From NCBI GenBank assembly GCA_964435625.1, contig CAYTAG010000002.1, positions 1-48,434 of the forward strand: a DNA stretch of 48,434 nt, written 5' to 3'. This stretch comes from PXRE01 sp964435625. Its GTDB lineage: Archaea; Halobacteriota; Halobacteria; Halobacteriales; PXRE01. The notes under the pieces were generated by a model that saw nothing but the letters and a program-made list of their open reading frames with translations, had not been told where the DNA came from and did no database searches. Positions 1 to 7,899 of the stretch are shown in pieces (position 1 is the first letter of the stretch; every line of letters begins with the position of its first letter). Made by a program: the position numbers and the translations under genes.

Positions 1-2
1 AC

Positions 3-548
3 GAGAACCTCCGGCGGCTCCACGACGAGCAACACCCGGCGATGGCGGGCCACAGTGCGCGGATGCACCGCCTGGAGAAGGCCCGGATCACCCACGCGTT
101 CTGCAACACCCTGTCGCTGACCCCCTGGGAGCGCGACCGGGCGCTGGGGCTCGTGACGGACCTGGACCTGACGGCGTTCGGCAGCCAGCGTGCCATCCCG
201 AAGGTCGCGCTGGTCGTGATCAAGCACGTCGTCGACCGGGAGCGACAGCGTCGCCTCGGCCTCCACGACGAGGAGTGGCTGGACGGGCGGAACCCCGACG
301 AGTTCGAGTCGCTGTACGAGCGCTTCGAGTCGATCACGGACGACCCCCGGTACGGGGAACTGCTGGACGCCTACGACCTGGACACGACCAGCGTCAACCG
401 CCTCGAACGCACCCTCCGGGAGCAACTCGACGAACAGGACCTCCAGGGGGCCGCCCTGGGGCGGTCACCCTACCGCGATCCCAGCCTGCCGCCGATCCGC
501 GACCGACCGAACGAGGAGGGCGGCGATCCCGTCGCCGGCGAACCCTGA
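3..548 (+). CDS. RNA polymerase subunit epsilon-like protein, 5' end outside window
   Basis: The reading frame is open from base 3, before the first ATG at 42, so this is the C-terminal part of a longer protein. I recognise the stretch ENLRRLHDEQHP followed by HSARMHRLEKARITHAF and LTAFGSQRAIPKVALVVI as characteristic of the haloarchaeal protein annotated as DNA-directed RNA polymerase subunit epsilon. That protein is specific to Halobacteria; its role in the polymerase is known mainly from old subunit naming, and no catalytic motif is visible. The visible part looks mainly helical, with many charged residues, and has a disordered acidic/proline tail (about the last 30 residues). It is followed after 18 bases by a convergent gene. 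The family recognition is from memory of the haloarchaeal sequence, so the name is fairly but not fully secure. Confidence 0.72.
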   Translation, partial: ENLRRLHDEQHPAMAGHSARMHRLEKARITHAFCNTLSLTPWERDRALGLVTDLDLTAFGSQRAIPKVALVVIKHVVDRERQRRLGLHDEEWLDGRNPDEFESLYERFESITDDPRYGELLDAYDLDTTSVNRLERTLREQLDEQDLQGAALGRSPYRDPSLPPIRDRPNEEGGDPVAGEP

Positions 549-566
549 GGACGAGGGCACAGGAGT

Positions 567-1124
567 TCAGTCGTCGCCGGCCCGCCGCTCGCCCCCGGCC
601 TGGCCCTCGCTCATCGCATCGACGTGGGCCGCCAGTCGTTCGACGGCGGTGGCCTGTTCGCGGGTCCCCTCGGCGATGGTCCCGGTCGCGGCCCGGACGT
701 CGTCGGCGTAGGTCCTGACCCGGTCGACGGTGACGGCGATCTCCTCGGCGATGGCCGCCTGGTCGTCGTTGGCCGCCGCGACCTCGTCGATGCTCCCCGA
801 GACCTCCTCGACGGAGGCGGTCACCGACGCCAGGGCGTCCAGGGTCGCCTCGATCTCGGCGACGCTCTCGTCGACGGACTCGCTGGTGGCCTCGACGGCC
901 TCGGCGACCTCGTCGGTCTGGGCCTTGAACCCCGCGATCAACTGGTCGATCTCGTCGGCCGCGTCCATCCGGCCTTCCAGCTGGTCGATGGCCTCGATGA
1001 CGTGGTCGCTGTCGTCGGTCAACTCGGCGGTGGATTCGCGGGCGCGCTGGCTGGCCTCGTAGCCCCCCTCGTGTTGCTGGCCTCCGAACGCGGCAGCGAT
1101 GGAGCGGTACAGTTCAGATATCAT
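567..1124 (-). CDS. small soluble chemoreceptor-like coiled-coil protein
   Basis: A 185-residue acidic protein. I start it at the ATG at 1124 (MISELYRSIAAAFGG); the frame stays open far upstream only because it shadows the hydrolase gene on the same strand. From about residue 25 to 165 it is a continuous heptad-rich coiled coil. It contains segments such as ASVEEVSGSIDEVAAANDDQA and AIAEEIAVTVDRV, which resemble the four-helix signalling domain of methyl-accepting chemotaxis proteins. It has no transmembrane segment, HAMP domain or PAS domain, and it is far shorter than a receptor, so it may be an accessory or adaptor coiled coil. The highly conserved hairpin-tip motif that binds CheA/CheW is not visible. 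Function beyond signalling-related is not established. Confidence 0.72.
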   Translation of the reverse strand: MISELYRSIAAAFGGQQHEGGYEASQRARESTAELTDDSDHVIEAIDQLEGRMDAADEIDQLIAGFKAQTDEVAEAVEATSESVDESVAEIEATLDALASVTASVEEVSGSIDEVAAANDDQAAIAEEIAVTVDRVRTYADDVRAATGTIAEGTREQATAVERLAAHVDAMSEGQAGGERRAGDD

Positions 1125-1294
1125 GTGGGTCCCCTGGTCGGACGCCGCCGGGTTCGCTTCGGCCCGTGATGAGAATTGTAACTCCACAGCGCGCGTACCA
1201 TCAGATTTTGGCGTTTCGTGGAAGAATGATCCGCGGCCGGCCGGAAATCTTCCGGACGACTGGAAACGGAGCCGCCCGGTCGGCCGGACGGGCG

Positions 1295-3217
1295 TCACCC
1301 GGTCGGCTGGAGGGGCAACTCCACGTGGGTCGCGTGCTCGCGTTCGTGGTAGACGGTGTTCTCGGCGACCCGGTACTCCTCGTCGGTGTACAGCGGCCCG
1401 CCGGTGTTGTGGTTGACGTCGAACCGCGGCCAGTTCGACGAGGAGACGTCCAGGCGGATGCGGTGGCCCGCGTCGAAGCGGTTGGCGGTGTCGTACGGCT
1501 CCATGTAGAACTCGTAGACCTCGCCCGGTTCCAGGGGGTCCGGTTCGTCGCGGTAGCCGCGGTAGCGCCCCCGACAGATCGAATCCGAGAGGTTCAGCGC
1601 GTACCCGTCGGGGTAGTCCTCGCTCCCGGGGTACTCGTCGATCAGTTTGGCGGTGAAGTCGGTGTCCGGCCCGTCGGTGGCGCCGTACACCCGCACCCGG
1701 ATGGGACCGGCGATCTCGACGGGTTCTTCGAGGGGTGGCGTCCGGAACACGAGCACGTCGTCGCGGTCCGCCAGCGGGCCGTACGGCGGCGAGGCACCGA
1801 AGGCGTCCTCGTCGGTGCGCTGATCGTAGCCGCCCCGGCCCGCGAAGTCGACGATGTTGCGGTCGCCCAGGGGGTACGCCCCCACCGACTCCTCGCGGGG
1901 TTCGTAGGTCAGGTACGAGGACGTGTTGCCGCCGATGGTGGGGACCGGGTCCTCGGGGTCGAACTCGTAGGTGGTCGCGGAGTCGTCGGCGGTGGGCAGG
2001 TCCCGCGAGAGCGTGCCGTCGCCGTGGGCGTAGAACGTCGTCATCTCGGTGCCCTCGGGCGGCCACTCCGCTGCGGAGCGCCACTCGCCGCCGTGGAACA
2101 GGTGGCCGTCGTCGGTCCGGTGGCCGTCGCCGGTGCCCATCAGGAAGTACTCCACGCGCGGGCGGTCCCAGGCGTCCTCGCCACGCAGGTAGTGATCGAA
2201 GAATGCCAGGCGCGTCTCGCGGTACTTTCGGACGGCGTCCTCGCCGAACGCGAGGTCCCCGGCAGTAGAGTGCTCCCAGGTGAGCGGCGGAAAGAGCAGG
2301 GCCTCGCTGTGGTCGTGGCCGCCGGGCAGTCTGGCGAGGTGGGTCCACGGGCCGATCAGGAGGTAGTGATCCGAGTCCGTGCGGTCCGCGAGGCCGCGGA
2401 AGTTGTCGGCGGTCGCACCCGTGTAGGAGTCGTACCAGCCGCCCGAGTAGACGGTCGGCACGTCGGCGCTCTCGTCGTAGTACCGCTCGAAGTTGATCCC
2501 TGGGTTCTGCCAGAGGTCCTCGGAGGCGCTGGCCGTCGTCATGACGTCGAACGTCCACTCCTCGTACCGGGGGAGTTCCGCGAGCGGGGACTCGCCGCGC
2601 TGGATGGGGCCGTCCTTCAGCACCTCGCGGACGTCCACGTCGGCGAAGGTCTGCTGGACCTCGGGGTCCGCAAGCGACTCGTGGGCGAACCCCGCGCCGA
2701 GGGTGAGCGCCCAGCAGAGCCACCGCAACTCGAAGGCGCCGTTGTGCCGGAACGTCTTCTCGCGGCCGTTGGCGGCGCCCATGTTGACGAACATCCCCGC
2801 CAGGCCCTCGGGGTCCTGGGTGGCCAGCGCGTTCTGGACCCACGCCCCGTAGGAGGTCCCGAGGGCTGCGACCTGGCCGTCGCAGTAGGGCTGGTCGGCC
2901 AACCACTCCACGGCGTCGGCGCCGTCCTCGGCCTCGCTGGTGTGGATGTAGAAGTCGCCGTCGCTGTCGAAGCGGCCGCGGACGTCCTGGATGGCGACGA
3001 CGTAGCCCCGCGAGGCGTACCACTCGCCGTGGCGGAGGCGGCCGCCCGTCCGGTCGTAGGGCGTCCGGTCGAGCAACGCCGGCCGGGGGTCGTCGACGGG
3101 GTCGCGGGTTTCCGGGTCCGCGGGCCGGTAGACGTCGGTCGCCAGTTCCGTGCCGTCCCGCGTCTCGACCCGGACGTCCAGGTCGGCGTGGACGGCGTAC
3201 TGCGGCTCGGATGCCAT
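1295..3217 (-). CDS. CocE/NonD family serine hydrolase (X-Pro dipeptidyl-peptidase S15 type)
   Basis: A 640-residue alpha/beta hydrolase. The start chosen is the ATG at 3217 (MASEPQYAVHADLDVRVETRDG); the longer frame to 3301 has a Cys/Arg-rich, non-acidic extension unlike a haloarchaeal protein. Residues 10-100 carry the typical CocE opening (TRDGTELATDVYRP, then IQDVRGRFDSDGDF). The nucleophile elbow is ALGTSYGAW with Ser122 in the family's GxSYxG setting. YSGGWYDSYT and LIGPWTH follow, and the C-terminal third is a jelly-roll-like X-Pro dipeptidase C domain (IAGPIRVRVYGATDGPDTDF, LDVSSSNWPRFDVN). The family cleaves acyl esters or N-terminal X-Pro dipeptides; the substrate cannot be read from the sequence. 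No signal peptide is visible. The gene stands alone and is transcribed away from the permease gene. Confidence 0.9.
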   Translation of the reverse strand: MASEPQYAVHADLDVRVETRDGTELATDVYRPADPETRDPVDDPRPALLDRTPYDRTGGRLRHGEWYASRGYVVAIQDVRGRFDSDGDFYIHTSEAEDGADAVEWLADQPYCDGQVAALGTSYGAWVQNALATQDPEGLAGMFVNMGAANGREKTFRHNGAFELRWLCWALTLGAGFAHESLADPEVQQTFADVDVREVLKDGPIQRGESPLAELPRYEEWTFDVMTTASASEDLWQNPGINFERYYDESADVPTVYSGGWYDSYTGATADNFRGLADRTDSDHYLLIGPWTHLARLPGGHDHSEALLFPPLTWEHSTAGDLAFGEDAVRKYRETRLAFFDHYLRGEDAWDRPRVEYFLMGTGDGHRTDDGHLFHGGEWRSAAEWPPEGTEMTTFYAHGDGTLSRDLPTADDSATTYEFDPEDPVPTIGGNTSSYLTYEPREESVGAYPLGDRNIVDFAGRGGYDQRTDEDAFGASPPYGPLADRDDVLVFRTPPLEEPVEIAGPIRVRVYGATDGPDTDFTAKLIDEYPGSEDYPDGYALNLSDSICRGRYRGYRDEPDPLEPGEVYEFYMEPYDTANRFDAGHRIRLDVSSSNWPRFDVNHNTGGPLYTDEEYRVAENTVYHEREHATHVELPLQPTG

Positions 3218-3390
3218 GCCCCCACACGTGGCGTGCGGAAGAAATAACTTGCCCAACGCGGGGCGAACCCCGGGTCGGGAGCAGCAGTAAAACCCCGCCA
3301 CGTCGCATCAATTTTTTGTTAGATGTGCCGGAAACCAAGCGAGGAAGCGGGCGTCAAATCCCCTCAACGAGATGACCTGTCCAACGACAA

Positions 3391-3397
3391 ATTTAAT
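3391..3397 (+). promoter_or_regulatory. TATA box for the NCS2 permease gene
   Basis: The sequence ATTTAATA lies in an A-rich patch within otherwise GC-rich DNA. It would place a transcription start near 3418-3422, about 45 bases before the ATG, so this gene would have a real leader. The assignment rests on position and composition only. Confidence 0.5.
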
Positions 3398-3425
3398 AGC
3401 TCGGTTTCTGATGGTAGGGCGTATA

Positions 3426-3451
3426 GTGTGAGGGATGGCATCACCTCACAC
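3426..3451 (+). promoter_or_regulatory. perfect 8-bp inverted repeat in the permease leader
   Basis: GTGTGAGG at 3426-3433 is the exact inverse complement of CCTCACAC at 3444-3451, with ten bases between. It lies just downstream of the predicted transcription start and only a few bases before the Shine-Dalgarno CGGAGGAG at 3455-3462. It could be a repressor operator or an RNA hairpin next to the ribosome binding site. Either would suit purine- or pyrimidine-responsive control of the permease, but the regulator is unknown. Confidence 0.55.
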
Positions 3452-3466
3452 TACCGGAGGAGCCAC

Positions 3467-5101
3467 ATGACAGACGAGGATACACCGGACGGCAGCGACG
3501 GAACGACGCCGGCGGCCGCCGAGGGCGATCCGGCCCCGCCGGAGGAGTCCGACTTCGTAGAGTACGGCATCGACGACAAACCGCCGCTGGGGGAGTCCAT
3601 CCTGCTCGGGGTACAGCACTACCTGACGATGATCGGCGCCACCATCGCGATCCCGCTGGCGCTGATCGCGACGATGAACGGCGTCGAGGGCGTGGACATG
3701 CCGACGTCCGCCCAGGCGCAACTGATCGGGACGTTCTTCGTCGTCTCGGGGATCGCGACGCTGGCGCAGACGACCATCGGGAACCGCTACCCCATCGTCC
3801 AGGGCGGGACGTTCTCGATGCTGGCACCCGCGGTCGCCATCATCGCCGCCGTCGGCGCCGAGGGTGCGGGCTACGAGATCATGCTCCGGGAACTCCAGGG
3901 CGCGATCATCGTCGCGGCGCTGATCGAGGTCGTGATCGGCTACGGGGGCGTCATGGGGTGGCTCAAGCGGTACATGTCACCCGTCGTGATCGCGCCGGTG
4001 ATCGCGTTGATCGGCCTGGCGCTGTTCAACACGCCCCAGATCGTCGATCCGGGCGACTCGCTACACCTGACCGCAGGGTCGAACCAGAACTGGTGGCTGC
4101 TCGGCCTGACGGTGCTGCTCATCGTCGGCTTCTCGCAGTATCTGGACAAGTACAGCCGGTACGCGCGGCTGTTCCCGGTGTTGCTCGGGGTCGGGGCAGC
4201 CTGGGTGGTCGCCGCCGTCCTCACCGCCGGGGGCGTCCTGGAGCCCACCAGCATCAGCGGCGTCAACTTCGAGCAGGTCGCCAGCGCGAGCGCCATCCAG
4301 CCGATCACGCCGCTGCAGTGGGGGATGCCGCAGTTCTCGACCGCGTTCGTCATCGGCATGTTCGCCGGCGTCGTCGCCTCCATGATCGAGAGCTTCGGGG
4401 ACTACCACGCCGTCGCGCGGCTGGCGGGTATCAGCGCCCCGAGCCGCAAGCGGGTCAACCACGGCATCGGCATGGAGGGGCTGGGCAACGTCTTCGCCGG
4501 CATCATGGGCACCGGCAACGGGTCGACCTCCTACTCCGAGAACATCGGCGCCATCGGCATCACGGGCGTCGCCTCGCGGTACGTCGTCCAGATCGGCGCG
4601 GTCGTGATGATCGTCGTCGGCTTCGTCGGGTACTTCGGCCAGCTCGTCGCCACGATCCCGACGCCCATCGTCGGCGGGCTGTTCATCGCGATGTTCGGCC
4701 AGATCGCCGCGGTCGGGCTGGCGAACCTGAAGTACGTCGACCTGGACTCCTCCCGGAACGTGTTCATCATCGGGCTCGCGCTGTTCGCCGGGCTGGCCAT
4801 CCCGGAGTACATGGCGCAGTTCGCGGGTCCCGGGACCTTCCGTGAAGGCATGTCGGCGTTCCCCGCCCTCGGGTCGGTGCTCGGCTCGCGGATCGTCTCC
4901 GACACCGTCTTCGTCGTCGGGTCGACCGGCATGGCCGTCGGCGGGATCATTGCGTTCGTCCTCGACAACACCGTCGAGGGCACCCGCGAGGAGCGCGGCC
5001 TCGAACAGTGGGAGGAGATCGCCGAGGACGAGTCGGAGTTCCAGTCGGTCTTCGACCGCGTCCGCGGCACCGACGAGCGGCCCGCGCGCGGCGCCGACTG
5101 A
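3467..5101 (+). CDS. NCS2 family nucleobase permease (xanthine/uracil permease)
   Basis: A 544-residue integral membrane transporter for a purine or pyrimidine base, probably proton- or sodium-driven. The ATG at 3467 is preferred over the upstream start at 3323 because a strong Shine-Dalgarno (CGGAGGAG) sits 5 bases before it and the upstream extension is basic and unlike the rest. After an acidic cytoplasmic tail of about 35 residues come about 14 hydrophobic helices. Family signatures are visible: LLGVQHYLTMIGATIAIPLAL in the first helix, IVQGGTFSMLAPAVAII, SMIESFGDYHAVARL and GNVFAGIMGTGNGSTSYSENIGAIGITG, the last being the conserved NCS2 substrate/ion region. The C-terminal tail is acidic and cytoplasmic. 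The exact base transported (xanthine, uracil or hypoxanthine) cannot be told. Confidence 0.93.
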   Translation: MTDEDTPDGSDGTTPAAAEGDPAPPEESDFVEYGIDDKPPLGESILLGVQHYLTMIGATIAIPLALIATMNGVEGVDMPTSAQAQLIGTFFVVSGIATLAQTTIGNRYPIVQGGTFSMLAPAVAIIAAVGAEGAGYEIMLRELQGAIIVAALIEVVIGYGGVMGWLKRYMSPVVIAPVIALIGLALFNTPQIVDPGDSLHLTAGSNQNWWLLGLTVLLIVGFSQYLDKYSRYARLFPVLLGVGAAWVVAAVLTAGGVLEPTSISGVNFEQVASASAIQPITPLQWGMPQFSTAFVIGMFAGVVASMIESFGDYHAVARLAGISAPSRKRVNHGIGMEGLGNVFAGIMGTGNGSTSYSENIGAIGITGVASRYVVQIGAVVMIVVGFVGYFGQLVATIPTPIVGGLFIAMFGQIAAVGLANLKYVDLDSSRNVFIIGLALFAGLAIPEYMAQFAGPGTFREGMSAFPALGSVLGSRIVSDTVFVVGSTGMAVGGIIAFVLDNTVEGTREERGLEQWEEIAEDESEFQSVFDRVRGTDERPARGAD

Positions 5102-5176
5102 CTGCGAACCGACCCCGACTTTTCGGGTTCGAACTCACGGGAAGAGGTAAGTGTCCCGCGGTCGCCGTTCCCGACG

Positions 5177-5623
5177 ATGGCAGACGACCGCCTGCAGTCG
5201 GCCGTCCCCGACGGCGAGGCGTTGCGGTACTCGGCCGACCTCCGGGGCGGCGGCGCCGTCGGGGTCACCGACGAGCGGTTGCTCGTCGTCGACGGCGACG
5301 CCAGAAGCGTCGCCTTCGAGTCCATCGAGGAGGTCACCGCCAGGCAGGTCGACTGGTTCGTGGCCGTCCTCAGCGTGGCGCTGGTCGGCGTCGGCGTCGT
5401 GACCGCCGCGAGCAATCCGCTCCTCGGCGTGGCCTTCGTCGCCGCCGGCGTCGCGAGCCTCGTCCTCGTCTACCGCAAGCGCGGCAAGGTCCTCGTCGAG
5501 GTGGACGGCCGGGGCAAGCCGCTGGCGTTCCACGTCGACTCGACCGACGAGTTCCTCGACCGACTGGGCGAGCGACTGGACCGCTACGAGCGGCGGCTTC
5601 GGACCGACGGAGCGGAGCCGTGA
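5177..5623 (+). CDS. small two-helix membrane protein of unknown function
   Basis: A 148-residue protein. Residues 1-55 are soluble and beta-rich, with GEALRYSADL and GVTDERLLVVDGDARSVAFESIEEV. This resembles the bacterial pleckstrin-homology-like (bPH) pattern in which a residue run ending in TDERLLV precedes a basic surface. Two hydrophobic helices follow at about 59-77 and 81-98, then YRKRGKVLVEVDG and a charged C-terminal helix (DRLGERLDRYERRLR). The pattern resembles bPH-domain membrane proteins, but the assignment is structural impression only. The gene sits 41 bases before moeA on the same strand and may be co-transcribed with it; no functional link is known. Confidence 0.75.
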   Translation: MADDRLQSAVPDGEALRYSADLRGGGAVGVTDERLLVVDGDARSVAFESIEEVTARQVDWFVAVLSVALVGVGVVTAASNPLLGVAFVAAGVASLVLVYRKRGKVLVEVDGRGKPLAFHVDSTDEFLDRLGERLDRYERRLRTDGAEP

Positions 5624-5663
5624 CCGCCAAACCGTTATCGGGGCCGGTCCCCAACGCGGGCGC

Positions 5664-6890
5664 ATGAGCGACCACACGGACCACGGCCACGACGACATGC
5701 TGTGGCGCGAGGCCGCCGTCGACCGCGTGCTCGACCTCCGGTCGTCCTTTCTGGCCGACCGCGGGACCGGGACGGTCCCGCTCGACCGGGTCGCGGGCCG
5801 GGTGCTCGCGGAGCCGGTCGACGCGTCCGCGGACGTGCCGGCCCACGACCACGCCACGATGGACGGGTTCGCCTTCGACGCCGGCGACGACTACCCGCTG
5901 GCCGTCCGCGAGGGCGAGACCTTCCCCGCGGACGACCCGGCCGAGATCGGCGAGGGCGAGGCGGTCCGCATCGCCACGGGGGCGCCGCTGCCCGAGCGCG
6001 CGAACGTCGTCCTCAAGCGCGAGGAGGCGACCGCCGAGGACGGCCGTCTCCGCGGTCCGGACCTCGATCCCGGCACGTACGTCTACGAGCGGGCCAGCAA
6101 CGTCGAGGCGGGCGAACGGCTGTTCGAGGCCGGCGAACGGCTCTCCCCGAAGGACGCCATCCTCCTGGGTGACCTGGGGATCGACGAGGTGACGGTCCGC
6201 GAGCGCCCCTCGGCCGGCGTCCTCGCGACCGGCACCGAGATCCACGAGGGGCGCAGCCGCGACCTGGACTCGCCGATGCTGGCGGGGTTGATCCGCTCGT
6301 GGGGCCACGAGGCGACTTACGAGGGGACCGTGCCCGACGAGTACGACCGCGTCGAGGCCCGGATTGCCGACCTCGCCGAGGAGTACGACGTCGTCGTGAC
6401 GACGGGCGGCACCAGCGTGGGCCACGAGGACCACGTCGTCGCCGCGCTGTCGTCGCTCGGCGAGGTGCTGTTCCACCGCGTCCGCCTCCGTCCCGGTAAG
6501 CCCATCGCGTTCGCGCGGTTCCCCGACCACGATGCAGTCGTCATCGCGGTCCCGGGCAAACCCGTCGGCGCCCACACCGTGACGGCGCTGGTCGCGCGAC
6601 CCTTCTTCACCGGCGAGCGCCGTGTCTCGACGGTCGAGGCGACGCTGGCGCGGGACGTGAACCTGGGTCCGGAGGGCTTCGAGTACGCCGTCCCCGTGAC
6701 CCTGGACGGCGGCGAAGCGATGCCGCTGGGCCACGCCGACTCCGCGCTGTCGGTCTACCGGGAGACGTTCGACCCGAGCGTCCTCTCGTCGAGCACGCGC
6801 GCGACGCGCGCGGACGGGGTCGTGGTGACGACCGAAGATCGCTCGGCCGGCGAGACCGTTCGGGTCGCCCCGTACGAGGCGCTGGAGTAG
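5664..6890 (+). CDS. moeA: molybdopterin molybdenumtransferase MoeA
   Basis: A 408-residue cytoplasmic enzyme inserting molybdate (or tungstate) into adenylylated molybdopterin, the last step of molybdenum cofactor synthesis. Family landmarks appear in order: HDHATMDGFAFDA near residue 63, IATGAPLPERANVV near 105, ATGTEIHEG near 190, VVTTGGTSVGHEDHV near 242 (the MPT-binding fold loop), LRPGKPIAF near 275 and VPGKPVGAHT near 296. A C-terminal beta domain follows (residues about 325-405). The length is normal for a stand-alone MoeA with no fused PBP or MogA domain. Haloarchaea often carry more than one moeA paralogue, so this copy could serve molybdenum or tungsten. The N-terminal His/Asp-rich tail (HTDHGHDD) is unusual but short. 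Confidence 0.93.
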   Translation: MSDHTDHGHDDMLWREAAVDRVLDLRSSFLADRGTGTVPLDRVAGRVLAEPVDASADVPAHDHATMDGFAFDAGDDYPLAVREGETFPADDPAEIGEGEAVRIATGAPLPERANVVLKREEATAEDGRLRGPDLDPGTYVYERASNVEAGERLFEAGERLSPKDAILLGDLGIDEVTVRERPSAGVLATGTEIHEGRSRDLDSPMLAGLIRSWGHEATYEGTVPDEYDRVEARIADLAEEYDVVVTTGGTSVGHEDHVVAALSSLGEVLFHRVRLRPGKPIAFARFPDHDAVVIAVPGKPVGAHTVTALVARPFFTGERRVSTVEATLARDVNLGPEGFEYAVPVTLDGGEAMPLGHADSALSVYRETFDPSVLSSSTRATRADGVVVTTEDRSAGETVRVAPYEALE

Positions 6891-6906
6891 GGTCCGAACC
6901 CCCTGC

Positions 6907-7173
6907 TCACTCCAGCGATAGGTCCACGACGTCGTTGTACCGCTGGGCGTCGTAGGCGGCCCGGCCCCACCCCGGTGGCAACAGCAGCGGGACCGTCGGC
7001 AGCGGCAGGACGAGCAGGGCGTACGTCGGGAGCGCGAGGACGTCGACCGTGGCAGGCACCAGCGTCGTGAAGGCTCCGGCCGTCACGGCCCGGCGTTCGC
7101 CCGACGGGACGAAACCTGACCGCCGCTCGGTGCTTCGGCGTGTGCGTCCGGCGGCCCGCCGCGCTCCCGGCAC
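6907..7173 (-). CDS. small hydrophobic protein of unknown function
   Basis: An 88-residue protein starting at a GTG at 7173. Residues about 28-68 are hydrophobic and rich in Leu, Pro and Val (LALPTYALLVLPLPTVPLLLPP), consistent with one or two membrane segments. The C-terminal tail is short and hydrophilic (YDAQRYNDVVDLSLE). The GTG start is supported by a TATA-like ATATACTTTA on the minus strand at about 7202-7211, which would give a leaderless transcript. Against this start, the first 28 residues are basic (RRAAGRTRRSTERR), unusual for a haloarchaeal protein, so a shorter start near the second GTG (VTAGAFTTLVP) is possible. The gene is convergent with moeA, with only 16 bases between stops. 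I do not recognise the family. Confidence 0.5.
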   Translation of the reverse strand: MPGARRAAGRTRRSTERRSGFVPSGERRAVTAGAFTTLVPATVDVLALPTYALLVLPLPTVPLLLPPGWGRAAYDAQRYNDVVDLSLE

Positions 7174-7191
7174 CCCCGGACGCGACCGATT

Positions 7192-7206
7192 CTTTAGTTT
7201 CTAAAG
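7192..7206. promoter_or_regulatory. inverted repeat CTTTAG-N3-CTAAAG overlapping a TATA-like element
   Basis: A perfect 6-3-6 inverted repeat in the only AT-rich patch of this region. It lies between the minus-strand TATA-like element (about 7202-7211) and the GTG start at 7173. Its size and position suit binding of a dimeric repressor. Confidence 0.4.
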
Positions 7207-7296
7207 TATATTCTTCGGATTCTATAGGATTGGCGGTCGGCCGTGGCTCGCGAGCGACCGCGGAGCGGCCGAAACCGGGCCGGCCGGCGCGCGCGT

Positions 7297-7578
7297 TCAG
7301 GGCTGTTCCTCGGCCAGCGCCTCGACGCGGAGGCGGTCGAGGTTCGCCTCGACGACCACGTCGTCGGGGGGGTCCCGGCCGGAGAGCACGTCGTTTTTCA
7401 TGTCCTTCATGTAGCGGTAGCAGCGCTCGCACAGCGGCGCCTCCAGGTTCCTGTCGACGTCGACGCCGCGGTGCTCACGGAGGTGGTCGGTCCACTGGGT
7501 GAAAAGCACCAGCGACAGCGGCGCGTCCTCGTCGTCACAGCGGGCGCAGGCGTCGCCGAGTTCGTCGAACGTTCCCAT
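7297..7578 (-). CDS. small CxxC/CxxC zinc-binding-type protein
   Basis: A 93-residue acidic protein from the ATG at 7578 (MGTFDELGDACARCDDEDAP). It has two Cys pairs, CARC at residues 11-14 and CERC at about 52-55, spaced as in small treble-clef or zinc-ribbon proteins. Between them lies LSLVLFTQWTDHLREHRGVDVD and after them YRYMKDMKNDVLSG. The longer frame to 7722 is rejected because its extra 48 residues are Arg/Gly/Cys-rich shadow sequence. It looks like a haloarchaeal conserved protein of unknown function; the zinc site is inferred from the Cys spacing. A stable zinc fold is more likely than DNA binding, since basic residues are few. Confidence 0.65.
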   Translation of the reverse strand: MGTFDELGDACARCDDEDAPLSLVLFTQWTDHLREHRGVDVDRNLEAPLCERCYRYMKDMKNDVLSGRDPPDDVVVEANLDRLRVEALAEEQP

Positions 7579-7899
7579 TTTCCGAGGGGTACGCCCGGCG
7601 CGTAGTAGACCTTGTGGTGACGGGTCGGTTCGAACGGCATCTTGGACAGCACCGCCCGGAAAGCCTCCGCGCGCTCTCCGTAGACGGCATCTTGGTCGGC
7701 GACAGCCAGAAAGCCCCCGCACGCTCGACTCCCGGGGCGGGCGAGAGTACGTTCTCGCCAGGTCGCTCGCGCTGCTCGCGGAACCCTCGCTGCGCGCTGC
7801 TCGCGCGCGCCACCGCTCCGCTGGCGGGCGTTCCTCAACGAGACGCCCGGCGTCTGGGGTCGGCGGTAGTCCCGGTCGACCCTGGTCGGTCCGGGTGGC
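7579..7899. other. non-coding GC-rich stretch with a two-copy 50-bp tandem repeat
   Basis: No credible gene is present. ACGGCATCTTGG occurs at 7634 and 7684, and the related GAAAGCCTCCGCGCGCTC / GAAAGCCCCCGCACGCTC occurs at 7659 and 7709, so two diverged 50-bp units lie in tandem (7634-7683 and 7684-7733). They are followed by strings rich in CGCTGCTCG and GCGCGC to about 7830. The sequence style resembles dispersed GC-rich intergenic repeats that I recall from haloarchaeal genomes. Confidence 0.5.

Noticed and set aside
1166..3247. A 693-codon plus-strand frame opposite the CocE hydrolase
   Set aside because: Complement shadow of a GC-rich gene; composition (Val/Gly/Arg-rich) and lack of motifs show it is not coding.
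567..3338. A 923-codon minus-strand frame spanning the coiled-coil gene and the hydrolase gene
   Set aside because: Its N-terminal 700 codons are Arg/Gly/Pro-rich shadow of the hydrolase in another frame; only the last 185 residues are a real acidic protein.
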